From: Porticoccaceae bacterium
Lineage (GTDB): Bacteria; Pseudomonadota; Gammaproteobacteria; Pseudomonadales; Porticoccaceae
Length of the DNA stretch: 64,000 nt
Direction: 5' to 3'
NCBI GenBank assembly: GCA_029250825.1
Contig: JAQXEN010000050.1
Coordinates: 124,001-188,000 of the forward strand
Part shown: positions 1 to 9,462 of the stretch, piece after piece
Numbering within the stretch: position 1 is the stretch's first letter
Layout of the letters: every line of letters begins with the position of its first letter
Position numbers and translations under genes: made by a program
The notes under the pieces: generated by a model
What the model was told of the DNA's origin: nothing
The model's input: the letters and a program-made list of their open reading frames with translations, nothing else
The model's database searches: none

Positions 1-63
1 GATCAGCTGATTGAAGCGGTTGGCCGTCTGGCGAAATTTCTTGAGCGGCTCCGAGCTGCTTAA
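1..63 (+). CDS. C-terminal tail of an unidentified protein (possibly a PLP aminotransferase), partial at the window edge
   Basis: Frame 1 is open from the first base to a TAA at 61-63 and encodes 20 residues ending LAKFLERLRAA. The amphipathic, Arg/Leu-rich helix resembles the last helix of class I aminotransferases such as AlaA, but 20 residues cannot prove a family. It converges on pdxB with only 9 bases between the two stop codons. The stop lies inside a perfect palindrome, CTGCTTAAGCAG, at 56-67. The 5' part lies outside the window. Confidence 0.4.
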   Translation, partial: DQLIEAVGRLAKFLERLRAA

Positions 64-72
64 GCAGAGAAC

Positions 73-1236
73 TTAAGCAAAGTAGATAAAACCCAGCTTT
101 AGTGCCTGCTCTTTCAGCTCAGCCCGCGCTGCGGCTGTGCCGCCAGTAAGTCCACTGTCACTGAGTTGGTAACATCCGAATTCATGGCGCTCTGGATACT
201 GCTTGCGCAGTCGATCAAAGATCTGGCCAATATCGGAACTGTTGGCCAGAGCATTGCGCATCCTCTGATCATCCTCTGCCACATCATAGCTGGCCAATAT
301 TAATTCACTGATTGTCTCTGCAGTTACAGGAGTCAGTGCCGAGGCGCTTTTAGACTTCCCTGCAAGGCTATCTATATCCTTTTCTACATCCTTCTCTGTA
401 TCTGTACTTGCTTGCTTCGAGCTTAGAGCCTTAAACGCCTCAGCGAGCATCTCAGTGCCTCTGACCTTACCCTCAACGCTGTAACCGGCGATATGCGGTG
501 TTGCCATTGCCACCCTGTCCATTAACGGCACACTGACACAGGGCTCATCTTCCCAGACATCCAGCGCCACTCTTAACCCCGAGCCACTCTCGAGCAGCTC
601 CAAGAGCGCGGCATTGTCGATCACAGCACCTCGACCGGCGTTGAGCAATAGGCTTGCCGGGTCGATCTGCGCCAACACCTGCCGGTTAAACAGATGTTCT
701 GTTGGATAGGGTCCCGACTGGGTCAATGGCGTGTGCACACAAATAATATCGCTATTCAGCAGGCTGTCAAAATCCACCAGATTAAAACCTGAGTCTGGAC
801 CCAAGAAAGGATCATAGGCACTGCAGCTGACACCAAGCTTAGTCAGCGCGCGATAGAGACGACCGCCAACATTACCGCAGCCCACTATACCCACTGTACT
901 GTGCAGCCAATTGGCCTGTAGCCGGCTGATTACAGACAGATCATACTGCACCACCGCATCGGCGTTGCAGCCCGGGGCATAGGCGAAAGCAATACCACGC
1001 TGAGCCAAATAGTCCCGGTCTATATGGTCAGTGCCGATAGTCGCGGAGCCGACAAAGGACACCGAAGAGTTTTCTAGCAGCGCCTGGTTAACCTGGGTGA
1101 CAGAGCGCACTAGCAGAATATCCGCATCGACAATATCCGCCGGGCAGAGGTCGCGCCCCGGAACATAGCTGATGCTGCCAAATTCTCCAAAGAAATGGTC
1201 CACCATAAGCATGTTTTGATCCGCTACTATTTTCAA
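73..1236 (-). CDS. pdxB: Erythronate-4-phosphate dehydrogenase PdxB
   Basis: Cytoplasmic NAD-dependent enzyme that oxidises 4-phospho-D-erythronate to 2-oxo-3-hydroxy-4-phosphobutanoate in the DXP-dependent pyridoxal phosphate pathway. At 387 residues it matches the family (about 380). The Rossmann motif GCGNVG sits at 119-124, and the D-2-hydroxyacid dehydrogenase catalytic set is visible as R202 (GRGAVID), E231 (DVWEDEP) and H248 (TPHIAGYS). A C-terminal PdxB dimerisation region follows residue 290, after a Lys/Asp/Ser-rich linker (about 273-297). The start is TTG: the family N-terminus MKIVADQNM begins there and a GAGGA Shine-Dalgarno lies just upstream. It is last in a probable epmC-exonuclease-pdxB transcript, 50 bases after its neighbour. 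Confidence 0.95.
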   Translation of the reverse strand: MKIVADQNMLMVDHFFGEFGSISYVPGRDLCPADIVDADILLVRSVTQVNQALLENSSVSFVGSATIGTDHIDRDYLAQRGIAFAYAPGCNADAVVQYDLSVISRLQANWLHSTVGIVGCGNVGGRLYRALTKLGVSCSAYDPFLGPDSGFNLVDFDSLLNSDIICVHTPLTQSGPYPTEHLFNRQVLAQIDPASLLLNAGRGAVIDNAALLELLESGSGLRVALDVWEDEPCVSVPLMDRVAMATPHIAGYSVEGKVRGTEMLAEAFKALSSKQASTDTEKDVEKDIDSLAGKSKSASALTPVTAETISELILASYDVAEDDQRMRNALANSSDIGQIFDRLRKQYPERHEFGCYQLSDSGLTGGTAAARAELKEQALKLGFIYFA

Positions 1237-1286
1237 ACGCCTGTTCCTCTAGATTATTTGCAACGTTGCTACCAACATTGCCCCCT

Positions 1287-2192
1287 CTACCAGCTCGGGG
1301 AAACTTGGCGCGCCTTTAGCTGTTTAGCGCGATCATAAAACTTACCTGCAAAGCCCATCTCCTCACAGAACAGGTCAAAGGCGTCGAGATTAATTCCCTG
1401 CCAAGCAATTTGTTCGAGCTTTGGCGCGGCATCAATATCAGTGACGATAGAGGTGAGCTGTCGCGCCAGCAATAACTGCTTCCGGTGTCTATCAATCTTG
1501 TCCGCAAGCTTGCCAGCGCCGCGAATTGGTAGATCCTGTAGCTGATCGAGATGATCCAAAATCGCATGTATATCGGGAAAGTGCAGCAACAGCTGTTTAG
1601 CCGTCTTGGCACCCACGCCTGGCACGCCGGCTATATTATCACTGCTGTCCCCGGTCAAGGCTAAAAAGTCCGCCATCTGCTGGCAGCCAATTTCCAGATC
1701 TCTCTCCACCTGACGCTGGGTTTTCGGCGGCGCCTTGCCAAAGTCCCAATACAGATCCTCAGCTTCAATTAACTGCATCAGATCCTTATCCCGCGTTACC
1801 ACCACAGGTTGGCCTTTCGCGATTCGGGTGTTTTTGGCCACCGCGCCAATAAGATCATCTGCTTCATAGATCTCAGATGCCATCTCAGCGACACCCAAGA
1901 CACGACAGAGCTGGCGACAGGCATTGAGCTGGAACGCCAGTGCCTCATCTGGAAGTTCACGATTGGCTTTATAGTCTGGGCACAGTTGATGACGAAAGCC
2001 ACTGCGCAGACTTTCATCAAAGGCACAGAACAGATAATCCGGGTTCTTATTGCGCAACATATCCAGCAAAAAGGCGGTAAAACCATAGACTGCATGGGTC
2101 GAATATCCCGAGTCGAGAGCCTGCCAATTCTCGGGCAGAGTGAAATAGCTGCGAAAAATGTAGATTGATGAATCGATAAGATAAGCTTGCAT
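1287..2192 (-). CDS. 5'-3' exonuclease / flap endonuclease domain protein (Pol I N-terminal type)
   Basis: Stand-alone relative of the 5' nuclease domain of DNA polymerase I (T5 FEN/ExoIX superfamily), likely acting on DNA flaps or RNA primers in the cytoplasm. The metal-binding acidic residues are in the expected order: D7, D59, E110/D112/D113, D135/D137, D182 and D185. The helical-arch motif DYKANR is at 73-78 and the helix-hairpin-helix PGVGAKTA at 191-198. At 301 residues it is longer than E. coli Xni (251) and keeps the full acidic set, so an active nuclease is expected. It lies 60 bases downstream of epmC and 50 upstream of pdxB on the same strand. Whether it is the Xni orthologue is uncertain, so no symbol is given. 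Confidence 0.85.
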   Translation of the reverse strand: MQAYLIDSSIYIFRSYFTLPENWQALDSGYSTHAVYGFTAFLLDMLRNKNPDYLFCAFDESLRSGFRHQLCPDYKANRELPDEALAFQLNACRQLCRVLGVAEMASEIYEADDLIGAVAKNTRIAKGQPVVVTRDKDLMQLIEAEDLYWDFGKAPPKTQRQVERDLEIGCQQMADFLALTGDSSDNIAGVPGVGAKTAKQLLLHFPDIHAILDHLDQLQDLPIRGAGKLADKIDRHRKQLLLARQLTSIVTDIDAAPKLEQIAWQGINLDAFDLFCEEMGFAGKFYDRAKQLKARQVSPSW

Positions 2193-2252
2193 AATAGACT
2201 CGTTGCGCTCCTGCGTAATAATAGAAAGGCTGGCGACTGGTGACAGTAGTCC

Positions 2253-2831
2253 CTAGCCAAGTGCTCCTGGGTGATAATGATCTTGCGACAGTGGTTCGGC
2301 ACAGTCAAATTGATCCGCCAAGGCCTGAATCAATATGCGCCCTCGCGGAGGCAGTTGGCTGCCGCCGCACCAGCTCTGAGCCTGCTTGATAACCGCCTGA
2401 GTAAACTCTGCACTGGCTCCCTGATCAGAGACTAGGTTATCAGCGCTGACCAAAAACCGTTGACCACAGGCCACAGAAAACATCCACTCCAGGGCCTGGG
2501 GTTTTACCTCAGCCTCTTCGAACAGCTGTTGCTGCCCTGCCGAGCGTCCATCTGGACTGTACCAGTAGCCAAAGTCGAGCTGCTCACGGCGCTGAGCTCC
2601 GGCGATACACCAGTGGGCGGACTCATGGAGCGCACTGGAGAGATAGTCATGGCGAAAATAAAGTCGATGAAATTTCTCAGCACCAGCACTATCGGGCTGG
2701 CCCCCCTTCAATCCCGCGGGGATATAAACCGGCTCTTCGGCACCGCCCAACAACAGTGTATTAAACCCGGTGAAAAACAGCCGCTCAAACAATTCGGTGA
2801 TGGTAGCTAGGCGCAGATTTTCATTTAACAA
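2253..2831 (-). CDS. epmC: Elongation factor P hydroxylase EpmC (YfcM family)
   Basis: Member of the YfcM family, which hydroxylates the beta-lysylated lysine of elongation factor P as the last step of that modification. The 192 residues match the family length (about 180-190). The metal-binding motif HESAH (H69-E70-x-x-H73) is intact, followed by the family segment around residues 74-100 with the Tyr/Trp-rich stretch DFGYWY. The start is TTG at 2829-2831, fixed by an AGGAGG Shine-Dalgarno 6 bases upstream. It heads a minus-strand group with the 5' nuclease and pdxB. The EF-P gene and the lysylation genes epmA/epmB are not in the window. Confidence 0.88.
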   Translation of the reverse strand: MLNENLRLATITELFERLFFTGFNTLLLGGAEEPVYIPAGLKGGQPDSAGAEKFHRLYFRHDYLSSALHESAHWCIAGAQRREQLDFGYWYSPDGRSAGQQQLFEEAEVKPQALEWMFSVACGQRFLVSADNLVSDQGASAEFTQAVIKQAQSWCGGSQLPPRGRILIQALADQFDCAEPLSQDHYHPGALG

Positions 2832-2837
2832 TTGTGG

Positions 2838-2843
2838 CCTCCT
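2838..2843 (-). promoter_or_regulatory. Strong Shine-Dalgarno that fixes the TTG start of epmC
   Basis: The minus-strand sequence AGGAGG is followed by a 6-base spacer and TTG. No ATG or GTG lies at a suitable distance, so this site decides the start. Confidence 0.7.
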
Positions 2844-3044
2844 AAGGACCTCTTATATGGCTCCTTACTACAGATTGTTAGATAGGGTCTTAATCTAATA
2901 ATCAACCATCGTGAAATTATATCGCTATTTCGAATCTACAGCACCGGCTAATATCTGATCATTTTATTGTATTTTGCATAGTTCTAGATTACCTTTAGAG
3001 GTGTAAGACGCGTTTCCTGCCAACCCCCTTAAGGAGATGTACCA

Positions 3045-3839
3045 ATGGGCAAAGTCATTGATTTCACACCTCGATCTAAGCCGGTTTTAAAGTCTGACTC
3101 CACCTCGCATTCCATGCCACATTCTGAACACGAAGCACAACCCAACGAAACACCTCAGTTAAGACCTACAGCGGACAATGTTGTGGATTTCTTTACTCGC
3201 AAACCCCTCTCAGAAACGGAAAGCAACAAGCTTATTCGCATTGCCCCGGAACTGGATGGGCTTGAAATGCTCTATTCCAATTCTGAAAATGAAGACAAAC
3301 TCTTCTCAGTAAAGATTCTCGCCTGGGGTCTGCGCTGCACCGGTGAAGTGATAGGTCTGGTGCCCTGGCTCAATGAACTAGTGCCCTGCGACGAAATCAA
3401 CGATGCCCTAAATGGCCAGTGGCAAGGCTATTACGATGAGGGTGTCGATGAACTGTTTTTCAGTGCGCCGCTGCACAAGATTGTCGAGCTAGAGACCGCC
3501 GCTGATTACTATGAGTATCAATGTCATTCCGACCGCGAGATCATTCAGGAGATCCCGGACACCATTGGCACCCATGCGGTTCTGTCGGCGGATCAATTTA
3601 AGAGCATTACTCTTAAAGAGGTGGTTAGCTGGAGACTGCGACAGGACGGCAGTGTCAGTGCCATGTTGATAGACGATAGCAAAATGATTAGCACGCCGGT
3701 CTTGCCCGGTGATGACTGTTTATTTGAAACCGAGGATTGCGAGGATTTTCGCTATTTCTTTCAACACCATATAGCGAATAAGATTAAATCGCAGGACCCG
3801 GAGGCGCTAGCAGCAATTTCCACACTCACCGAGAACTAG
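3045..3839 (+). CDS. Conserved-looking hypothetical protein, family not recognised
   Basis: A 264-residue, strongly acidic protein with no signal peptide or membrane segment. Residues 1-55 are low in complexity (Ser/Pro/His/Gln) and contain two similar short motifs, VIDFTPR (4-10) and VVDFFTRKP (46-54). Residues 65-250 look like a compact folded domain with several Trp and Tyr residues and an acidic loop near the end (ETEDCEDF). The ATG follows AAGGAG at 8 bases, an excellent ribosome binding site, so the gene is very likely real. It stands alone, divergent from epmC (213 bases) and closed by a terminator. I do not recognise a family; the repeated DFxxR-like motif could be a short docking peptide, which is speculative. 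Confidence 0.75.
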   Translation: MGKVIDFTPRSKPVLKSDSTSHSMPHSEHEAQPNETPQLRPTADNVVDFFTRKPLSETESNKLIRIAPELDGLEMLYSNSENEDKLFSVKILAWGLRCTGEVIGLVPWLNELVPCDEINDALNGQWQGYYDEGVDELFFSAPLHKIVELETAADYYEYQCHSDREIIQEIPDTIGTHAVLSADQFKSITLKEVVSWRLRQDGSVSAMLIDDSKMISTPVLPGDDCLFETEDCEDFRYFFQHHIANKIKSQDPEALAAISTLTEN

Positions 3840-3870
3840 GTTGCAGCAGTGCTATCAGGAGTGACAAAAA

Positions 3871-3902
3871 GCCGCCGCTCAAAGTGAGACGGCGGCTTTT
3901 TT
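3871..3902. terminator. Bidirectional Rho-independent terminator
   Basis: GCCGCCG (3871-3877) pairs with CGGCGGC (3890-3896), with a further CTC/GAG inner pairing, followed by six T (3897-3902) and preceded by five A. It lies 31 bases after the 3045-3839 gene and 85 bases beyond the stop of the converging minus-strand isomerase gene, so it can serve both. Confidence 0.9.
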
Positions 3903-3987
3903 GGCTGCGCTTAAAGCGCGACTGCGCTCTTGATTTCGCGCTCTCTCACGCCTCGTATCAAACACTTACATTACAGCCTCAACTGCC

Positions 3988-4632
3988 CTATCGCTTGCGC
4001 TCAACAGCCACTGGCAAACTATCGATCGCAACCATTTGCTGGTCATTAAATTCTTCTTCAGAGGCGAGAAAGTCCAGCAGCATATCCAGTGCATCCATAC
4101 CCCAAAAGTTTTCATAGCCCGCCATTTGTCCCTTGACCGAAAAGGTCGGCACTCCAAAGATATTTCTTTCGACAGCCTCTTCGGTGGTCTGTCTAAGTTT
4201 ATCTTTAATAGTTGGACTGGCGACTAACTGGGCAATATTTGCCACCGACAACTGTCTTTCAAGATGATCAATAGCCTGTTCCGACCCTAGATCCAGACCC
4301 AACGTCCAAATCGTCTCAAAGATAGTTCGAATGGCTTGGGGTTCAGAGTCACAGGCTATAGCCAGCCGCAGTGCACTGAGAGAGTTAAACGGGTGCGCCG
4401 GGGGCATCTTGAAGGGGATACCCTTTTTTCGGGCCAACCAGTAACAGTATCTGTAGGTAAAGATTCGTTTTGGCGCGATTTCCGCCGGCCCGATATTGCC
4501 CCAATGATTGAGCAAACCGGCAAATAGGATGGGCTTGTAGTTGACCTCAGCTGTCTCCGGCAGTCGATCAAATTGGCAGTGCTGGAGGTAGGCAAAGGGG
4601 GATATAAAATCAAAGTACCAATCGAGTTTCAT
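3988..4632 (-). CDS. 2-hydroxychromene-2-carboxylate isomerase family protein (DsbA/GST-kappa fold)
   Basis: Thioredoxin-fold protein of the HCCA isomerase / GST kappa family, 214 residues (family about 200-220). The family signature is FDFISPFAY at 7-15, with Ser11 at the position that replaces the DsbA active-site cysteine and binds glutathione. The cis-Pro loop is in GVPTF near residue 161. Characterised members isomerise 2-hydroxychromene-2-carboxylate in naphthalene breakdown using glutathione, but most chromosomal homologues have unknown substrates, and no aromatic ring-opening genes lie nearby. It is a single gene 201 bases downstream of accA, so transcription from accA is possible. 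The family call is firm; the substrate is unknown. Confidence 0.85.
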   Translation of the reverse strand: MKLDWYFDFISPFAYLQHCQFDRLPETAEVNYKPILFAGLLNHWGNIGPAEIAPKRIFTYRYCYWLARKKGIPFKMPPAHPFNSLSALRLAIACDSEPQAIRTIFETIWTLGLDLGSEQAIDHLERQLSVANIAQLVASPTIKDKLRQTTEEAVERNIFGVPTFSVKGQMAGYENFWGMDALDMLLDFLASEEEFNDQQMVAIDSLPVAVERKR

Positions 4633-4702
4633 CTGTTTTATAACCGCCCTTGGCAGTGTCCATCGCTAGTCGATAATAGCCTGCAGAGAATAGCTGGTTG
4701 AG

Positions 4703-4737
4703 AGCTGCTACTTAAGAGCAGCTACTTAAGAGCAGCT
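4703..4737. repeat. Short palindromic tandem element downstream of accA
   Basis: The layout is AGCTGCT - ACTTAAG - AGCAGCT - ACTTAAG - AGCAGCT, so one 14-base unit is repeated twice and the first and second arms form a perfect 7-base inverted repeat. It lies in the 201-base gap between accA and the isomerase gene. No T-run follows it on either strand, so it is not a classical terminator. Related CTTAAG/AGCAGC sequences occur at 56-67 and 29152-29177. Confidence 0.6.
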
Positions 4738-4833
4738 AGTTTTGACCAGCGATTTAGCCACAGAGCAAAGACTAAAAGTTACGGACTCGAACTCAAAGCA
4801 GAGACTCCAGATTAAAGAGCACTCTGCGTCATC

Positions 4834-5787
4834 TTACTCCGGCTGTCCATAGGACATCAGGCGCTCAAAACGTGTCTCAAGCAACTCGTCCATCGGCAGC
4901 GCCGACAATTCCTTGAGCTGACGGCTAAGGCTCTCTTTAAGCGTCTCACACATGGTGTCTATATCCCGATGGGCGCCACCCATTGGCTCTGGAATAGTCT
5001 CATCGACAATCCCGAGATTCTCCAGATTATCCGAGGTCACACCCATCGCTTCAGCGGCCAGTGGCGCCTTCTCACTGGTCTTCCAAATAATATTGGCACA
5101 GCCCTCAGGTGAGATCACAAAATAGGTGCTGTACTGGAGCATATTGATCTTATCACCGACACCAATTGCCAGAGCTCCACCAGAACTACCCTCACCTATT
5201 ACAGTGCAGATAATCGGCGTTTTTAGGCGTGACATAGTGGCCAAATTCCGCGCGATGGCTTCGGAGATATTGCGCTCTTCTGAGTCGATACCGGGATAGG
5301 CTCCAGGGGTATCAATCAGGGTCAGTACTGGGAGCTTAAAACGCTCAGCGGTTTCCATTAAACGCAGTGCTTTGCGATAGCCCTCCGGCTTCGGCATGCC
5401 AAAGTTACGCATTACTTTTTCGTTAACGCCGCGGCCCTTCTCTTCACCAATAACCATCACCGGCACACCGTTTAAACGCGCTACACCGCCGACAATCGCA
5501 TTGTCATCGCCAAAGTGACGATCACCATGCATCTCTTCGAAATCCGTAAAAATGCGATTAATGTAATCCAGAGCGTAGGGACGATGGGGATGACGGGCTA
5601 CTTGCACAACCTGCCAGGGACTTAATTTGGCATAAATAGATTCGGTGAGTTTGCGGGATTTGTCACGCAGTTTGGTGACTTCATCGGCAATGTTTAGGTC
5701 ATTATCATTGCCTACAAGCTGTAGTTCTTCGATCTTTGCTTCGAGTTCGGCGATTGGCTGTTCGAAAGAGAGATAGTTTAAATTCAT
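4834..5787 (-). CDS. accA: Acetyl-CoA carboxylase carboxyltransferase subunit alpha
   Basis: Alpha half of the carboxyltransferase that, with AccD, moves carboxyl from biotin-AccB to acetyl-CoA, giving malonyl-CoA for fatty-acid synthesis. At 317 residues it matches E. coli AccA (319). The N-terminus [19 protein letters not shown] is the classic AccA start, and the crotonase-fold core contains [21 protein letters not shown] and the terminal helix. I use the ATG at 5787 rather than one 72 bases upstream, because the extra 24 residues match nothing in the family. It follows dnaE by 166 bases on the same strand, the conserved dnaE-accA order. Confidence 0.96.
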   Translation of the reverse strand: MNLNYLSFEQPIAELEAKIEELQLVGNDNDLNIADEVTKLRDKSRKLTESIYAKLSPWQVVQVARHPHRPYALDYINRIFTDFEEMHGDRHFGDDNAIVGGVARLNGVPVMVIGEEKGRGVNEKVMRNFGMPKPEGYRKALRLMETAERFKLPVLTLIDTPGAYPGIDSEERNISEAIARNLATMSRLKTPIICTVIGEGSSGGALAIGVGDKINMLQYSTYFVISPEGCANIIWKTSEKAPLAAEAMGVTSDNLENLGIVDETIPEPMGGAHRDIDTMCETLKESLSRQLKELSALPMDELLETRFERLMSYGQPE

Positions 5788-5953
5788 GGGTAGAGAAATC
5801 TCGTGTCTTGGGTGCAAGCTGTGTCTTGGTATCAGACGGCATGGCGCGCATTCTAACACTTATACCAAACTACGCTAGAACCGATTAAGCCGCGACGCTC
5901 ACTGGCTGTTAAAAAAATCCCGTTCGATGGGTGATGCTTTTAACGTCAGTGTA

Positions 5954-8900
5954 CTAATCATAGTGCAACGTAACGTTATTTTTTCCAAATTGTTCACGCA
6001 GCTGCCCGATCAATTCGTCTCGGGGCTGTACCCGCCACTGACTGCTCATTTTCAGGCGGCCACTGGCACTGGGTCCAATATAGTCCACTTCCAGAGGGCA
6101 ATTGCCATCCCTGTAGGCATTTACCGAGCTCTGCAAGCTCTCAACCCACTGGCCATTGGTTGCGTTGCTATCGATGGTCAAGGCGAGACGCTTCACCTTG
6201 CTACAGCGCGCTTCATAGATTGACTGGATTGACTCGGCGAGCATTTTTAGGCCCCCGGTAAAGCTATCCTCTGAGACTACACCCTGGACTACAAGCAAAG
6301 CGTCTTTAACCAGAATCTCCCGGTAGACATTATATTTTTCGGCAAAAATGGACAGCTCGAGACGCCCGCTTTTGTCATCTAAGGTAATAAATGCAAAGTT
6401 TTCGCCGCGCTTGTTCTTCATCACGCGCATTGCGATAACCATGCCGGAGACGGTGGCAGTGACCTTGGCCGGACGCAGTTTGGAGATGCGATTGGGATGC
6501 ATCATCCGCAGCTCATCTTCATATTCGTCGATTGGGTGTCCGGTTAGATAGAGACCCAGAGTATCGCGCTCGCCATTTAGACGCTCGCGCCCGGAAAGCG
6601 TGCGCGCCGCGCCATAGCTTGTGTAATTAATATCCGAGGCACTCTCAACGATGGAGTCGCCAAACAGGTCCCCCATACCACTGCTGGTGTTGCGGGCATG
6701 CTGCTCGGCGAGCTTTACCGCTTGATCCATCGCCGCCAGCATCACCGCACGGCGATAGCCGATCTCACCCTCGGGGCCAATTTGGTCGAAGGCTCCGCTG
6801 CGGATCAGCGCTTCAATGGCTCGCTTATTGACCTTGCGGCCGTCGACACGGGCGCAGAAGTCGAAGAGATCTTTAAATGCCCCACCCTCATTGCGCGCGG
6901 CGAGAATATTGCCAACCGGCCCCTCACCCAGCCCTTTAATAGCCCCGAGGCCATAGATCACATTATTGTCACTGTCGACACTAAAGTGGAACTGACCGCC
7001 ATTGACATCCGGGGGCAATAGCTCGAGGTTCATAGCCCGACATTCATCGATAAAGGTGACGACCTTATCGGTCTTGTCCATATCCGAGGATATGGTCGCC
7101 GCCATAAACTGCGCCGGATAGTGCTGCTTTAACCAGGCCGTTTGATAGGCCACCAAGGCATAGGCGGCGGAGTGGGATTTGTTAAATCCATAGCCAGCAA
7201 ATTTTTCCATCAGGTCAAAGATATTTGACGCCAGCTCTTTGGTAAAGCCTTTGCCGACGGCGCCATCCATAAACAGTTCGCGCTGCTTGGCCATCTCATC
7301 GGCATTCTTTTTACCCATTGCACGCCGCAATAAATCTGCACCGCCCAATGTATAACCACCCATCTCTTGAGCGATCTGCATCACCTGCTCTTGGTAGAGG
7401 ATAATGCCGTAGGTAGGCTCCAGTGCGGGCTTAAGGCACTCGTGCTGATACTGGGAGTGAGGGTAGCTAACCTCGGCACGGCCTTTCTTACGATTGATAA
7501 AGTCATCGACCATGCCAGACTGCAGCGGCCCGGGACGGAACAGTGCCACCAGTGCAATAATATCTTCAAAGCGATCTGGGCCAAGCTTGCGAATCAGCTC
7601 TTTCATACCCCGGGATTCAAGCTGGAATACCGCGGTTGTTTCGGCGCGCTGCATCAGCCCATAGGTTGGCTGATCATCGAGGGGGATCTTGTCAATCTCC
7701 AGCAGTTCCTGTGCCGCCGCGCTGCGATCCGCATTAATCATGCGCACTGCCCAATCAATAATCGTCAGGGTGCGCAGACCCAAGAAATCGAACTTCACCA
7801 GCCCGGCATCTTCCACATCGTTCTTATCGAACTGGGTAACCACACCGCCGCCGGTTTCATCGCAATAGATTGCCGAGAAATCGGTGATTTCGGTGGGGGC
7901 AATTACAACACCACCCGCATGTTTACCGCAGTTCCGCGCCACGCCCTCGAGCTGCAGCGCCATACCCCAGATTTCCCCAGCCTCTTCGTCTTCGTCCAAG
8001 AACTCTTTGAGGGTCTCTTCCTGCTCAATGGCTTTCTCGAGGGTCATGCCCACTTCGAAGGGGATTAACTTAGACAGCTTGTCGGCGAGGCCATAGGATT
8101 TGCCCTGTACTCGCGCCACATCCCTCACGACCGCCTTGGCGGCCATAGTACCGAATGTAACAATCTGTGACACCGCATCGCGGCCGTACTGTTCCGCCAC
8201 ATAGGCAATTACCCGGTCGCGCCCTTCCATACAGAAATCGATATCGAAATCCGGCATCGAGACCCGCTCTGGATTGAGAAAGCGCTCAAACAGCAGGTCG
8301 TATTCCAGAGGATCAAGATCGGTAATTAACAGGGAATAGGCCACTAGGGAACCGGCACCGGAACCCCGCCCGGGACCCACCGGAATCAAATTGGTTTTCG
8401 CCCAGCGGATAAAGTCCATCACAATCAGGAAGTAGCCGGGGAAACCCATTTGGATAATAATTTTTAGTTCGAACTCGAGACGCTCGGTATAGCGCTTTTG
8501 GATCTCCGGAAAGTCATCGGCACTGGTATCGTAGAGTACTTCGAGACGCTCCTGCAGGCCTTTCTCGGATTCCAGAGTAAAGAACTCGTTGATGGTCATA
8601 CCCTCGGGGATCGGGTAATCCGGCAGAAAGTACTCTCCCAGACGCAGCTCTATGGAGCAGCGGCGGGCAATCTCAACACTGTTTTGCAGAGCCTCTGGGA
8701 TATCGGCAAACAGCTCCACCATCTCTTCTGCACTACGCAGATACTGCTGTTCAGAGAAGCGTCTCTCACGGCGGGGGTCGTCAAGGGCGCGACCCTCATG
8801 AATACAGACTCGCGCTTCATGGGCTTCAAACTCCCCCTTTGAGATAAAGCGCACATCGTTGGTCGCCACTACTGGACAGTTGTGCTGGCTGGCCAGTGCC

Positions 8901-9457
8901 ACCGCAGCGTGCAGATAATCCTCTTCTTCAGGGCGGCCAGTGCGCTGCAATTCAAGGTAGAAGCGATCGCCAAACAGTGCCATAAACTCTTCAAGGGCAG
9001 TGGCGGCATCCTCCAAACGGCTGGATACAAGAGCCACCCCAATCTCGCCATTGCGACCACCAGAGAGCGCTATAAGTCCCTGATTAAGCTCTCCGAGCCA
9101 CGACTTTTTGATATGGGGGACACCTTGGCGCTGTCCCTCTTGATAGGCTTTAGAAATTAATTTGGTCAGGTTGGCGTAGCCGATCTGATCTTTCACCAGC
9201 AGCACCAACTGGGTGGGACTGCCCTCGCCGCTCTCATCGAGCATCAGAATATCGGCACCCAGTATCGGCTTTACACCGGAACCCTGAGTGGCCTTGTAAA
9301 ACTTTACCGCAGCAAAGAAATTATTGAAGTCGGTCAATGCCACAGCGGGCATGCCAAGCTCAGCGACGGCCTTGGCCAGCGGCTTTATTCTGACCAGCCC
9401 ATCAACTAATGAGTATTCAGAGTGCAGCCGCAGATGAACAAATGATGCAGTAGTTAT
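5954..9457 (-). CDS. dnaE: DNA polymerase III subunit alpha
   Basis: Catalytic subunit of the replicative polymerase. The order is PHP domain (residues 1-280), polymerase core with the palm acidic motif PDFDIDF, beta-clamp and tau-binding regions, an OB-fold near residue 1000 and a C-terminal tail. The first in-frame ATG is at 9350-9352, but the frame stays open upstream and encodes FVHLRLHSEYS and LVDGLVRIKPL, the conserved beginning of the PHP domain, so the ATG start would delete about 35 essential residues. No ATG, GTG or TTG occurs between the fabH-like stop and FVHLRLHS. I place the start at ATA 9455-9457, 8 bases after an AAGGA Shine-Dalgarno. This gives 1167 residues (E. coli 1160). 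The start codon is inferred. Confidence 0.93.
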   Translation of the reverse strand: MTTASFVHLRLHSEYSLVDGLVRIKPLAKAVAELGMPAVALTDFNNFFAAVKFYKATQGSGVKPILGADILMLDESGEGSPTQLVLLVKDQIGYANLTKLISKAYQEGQRQGVPHIKKSWLGELNQGLIALSGGRNGEIGVALVSSRLEDAATALEEFMALFGDRFYLELQRTGRPEEEDYLHAAVALASQHNCPVVATNDVRFISKGEFEAHEARVCIHEGRALDDPRRERRFSEQQYLRSAEEMVELFADIPEALQNSVEIARRCSIELRLGEYFLPDYPIPEGMTINEFFTLESEKGLQERLEVLYDTSADDFPEIQKRYTERLEFELKIIIQMGFPGYFLIVMDFIRWAKTNLIPVGPGRGSGAGSLVAYSLLITDLDPLEYDLLFERFLNPERVSMPDFDIDFCMEGRDRVIAYVAEQYGRDAVSQIVTFGTMAAKAVVRDVARVQGKSYGLADKLSKLIPFEVGMTLEKAIEQEETLKEFLDEDEEAGEIWGMALQLEGVARNCGKHAGGVVIAPTEITDFSAIYCDETGGGVVTQFDKNDVEDAGLVKFDFLGLRTLTIIDWAVRMINADRSAAAQELLEIDKIPLDDQPTYGLMQRAETTAVFQLESRGMKELIRKLGPDRFEDIIALVALFRPGPLQSGMVDDFINRKKGRAEVSYPHSQYQHECLKPALEPTYGIILYQEQVMQIAQEMGGYTLGGADLLRRAMGKKNADEMAKQRELFMDGAVGKGFTKELASNIFDLMEKFAGYGFNKSHSAAYALVAYQTAWLKQHYPAQFMAATISSDMDKTDKVVTFIDECRAMNLELLPPDVNGGQFHFSVDSDNNVIYGLGAIKGLGEGPVGNILAARNEGGAFKDLFDFCARVDGRKVNKRAIEALIRSGAFDQIGPEGEIGYRRAVMLAAMDQAVKLAEQHARNTSSGMGDLFGDSIVESASDINYTSYGAARTLSGRERLNGERDTLGLYLTGHPIDEYEDELRMMHPNRISKLRPAKVTATVSGMVIAMRVMKNKRGENFAFITLDDKSGRLELSIFAEKYNVYREILVKDALLVVQGVVSEDSFTGGLKMLAESIQSIYEARCSKVKRLALTIDSNATNGQWVESLQSSVNAYRDGNCPLEVDYIGPSASGRLKMSSQWRVQPRDELIGQLREQFGKNNVTLHYD

Positions 9458-9462
9458 TGGAT

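Noticed and set aside
5788-5859. Longer accA start at 5859
   Set aside because: The extra 24 residues have no family counterpart; [10 protein letters not shown] at 5787 is the classic start.
7367-8068. 233-codon plus-strand frame inside dnaE
   Set aside because: Antisense shadow of an essential, fully conserved coding region.
9350-9352. ATG as the start of dnaE
   Set aside because: It would remove about 35 conserved residues of the PHP domain that are encoded in the same open frame upstream.
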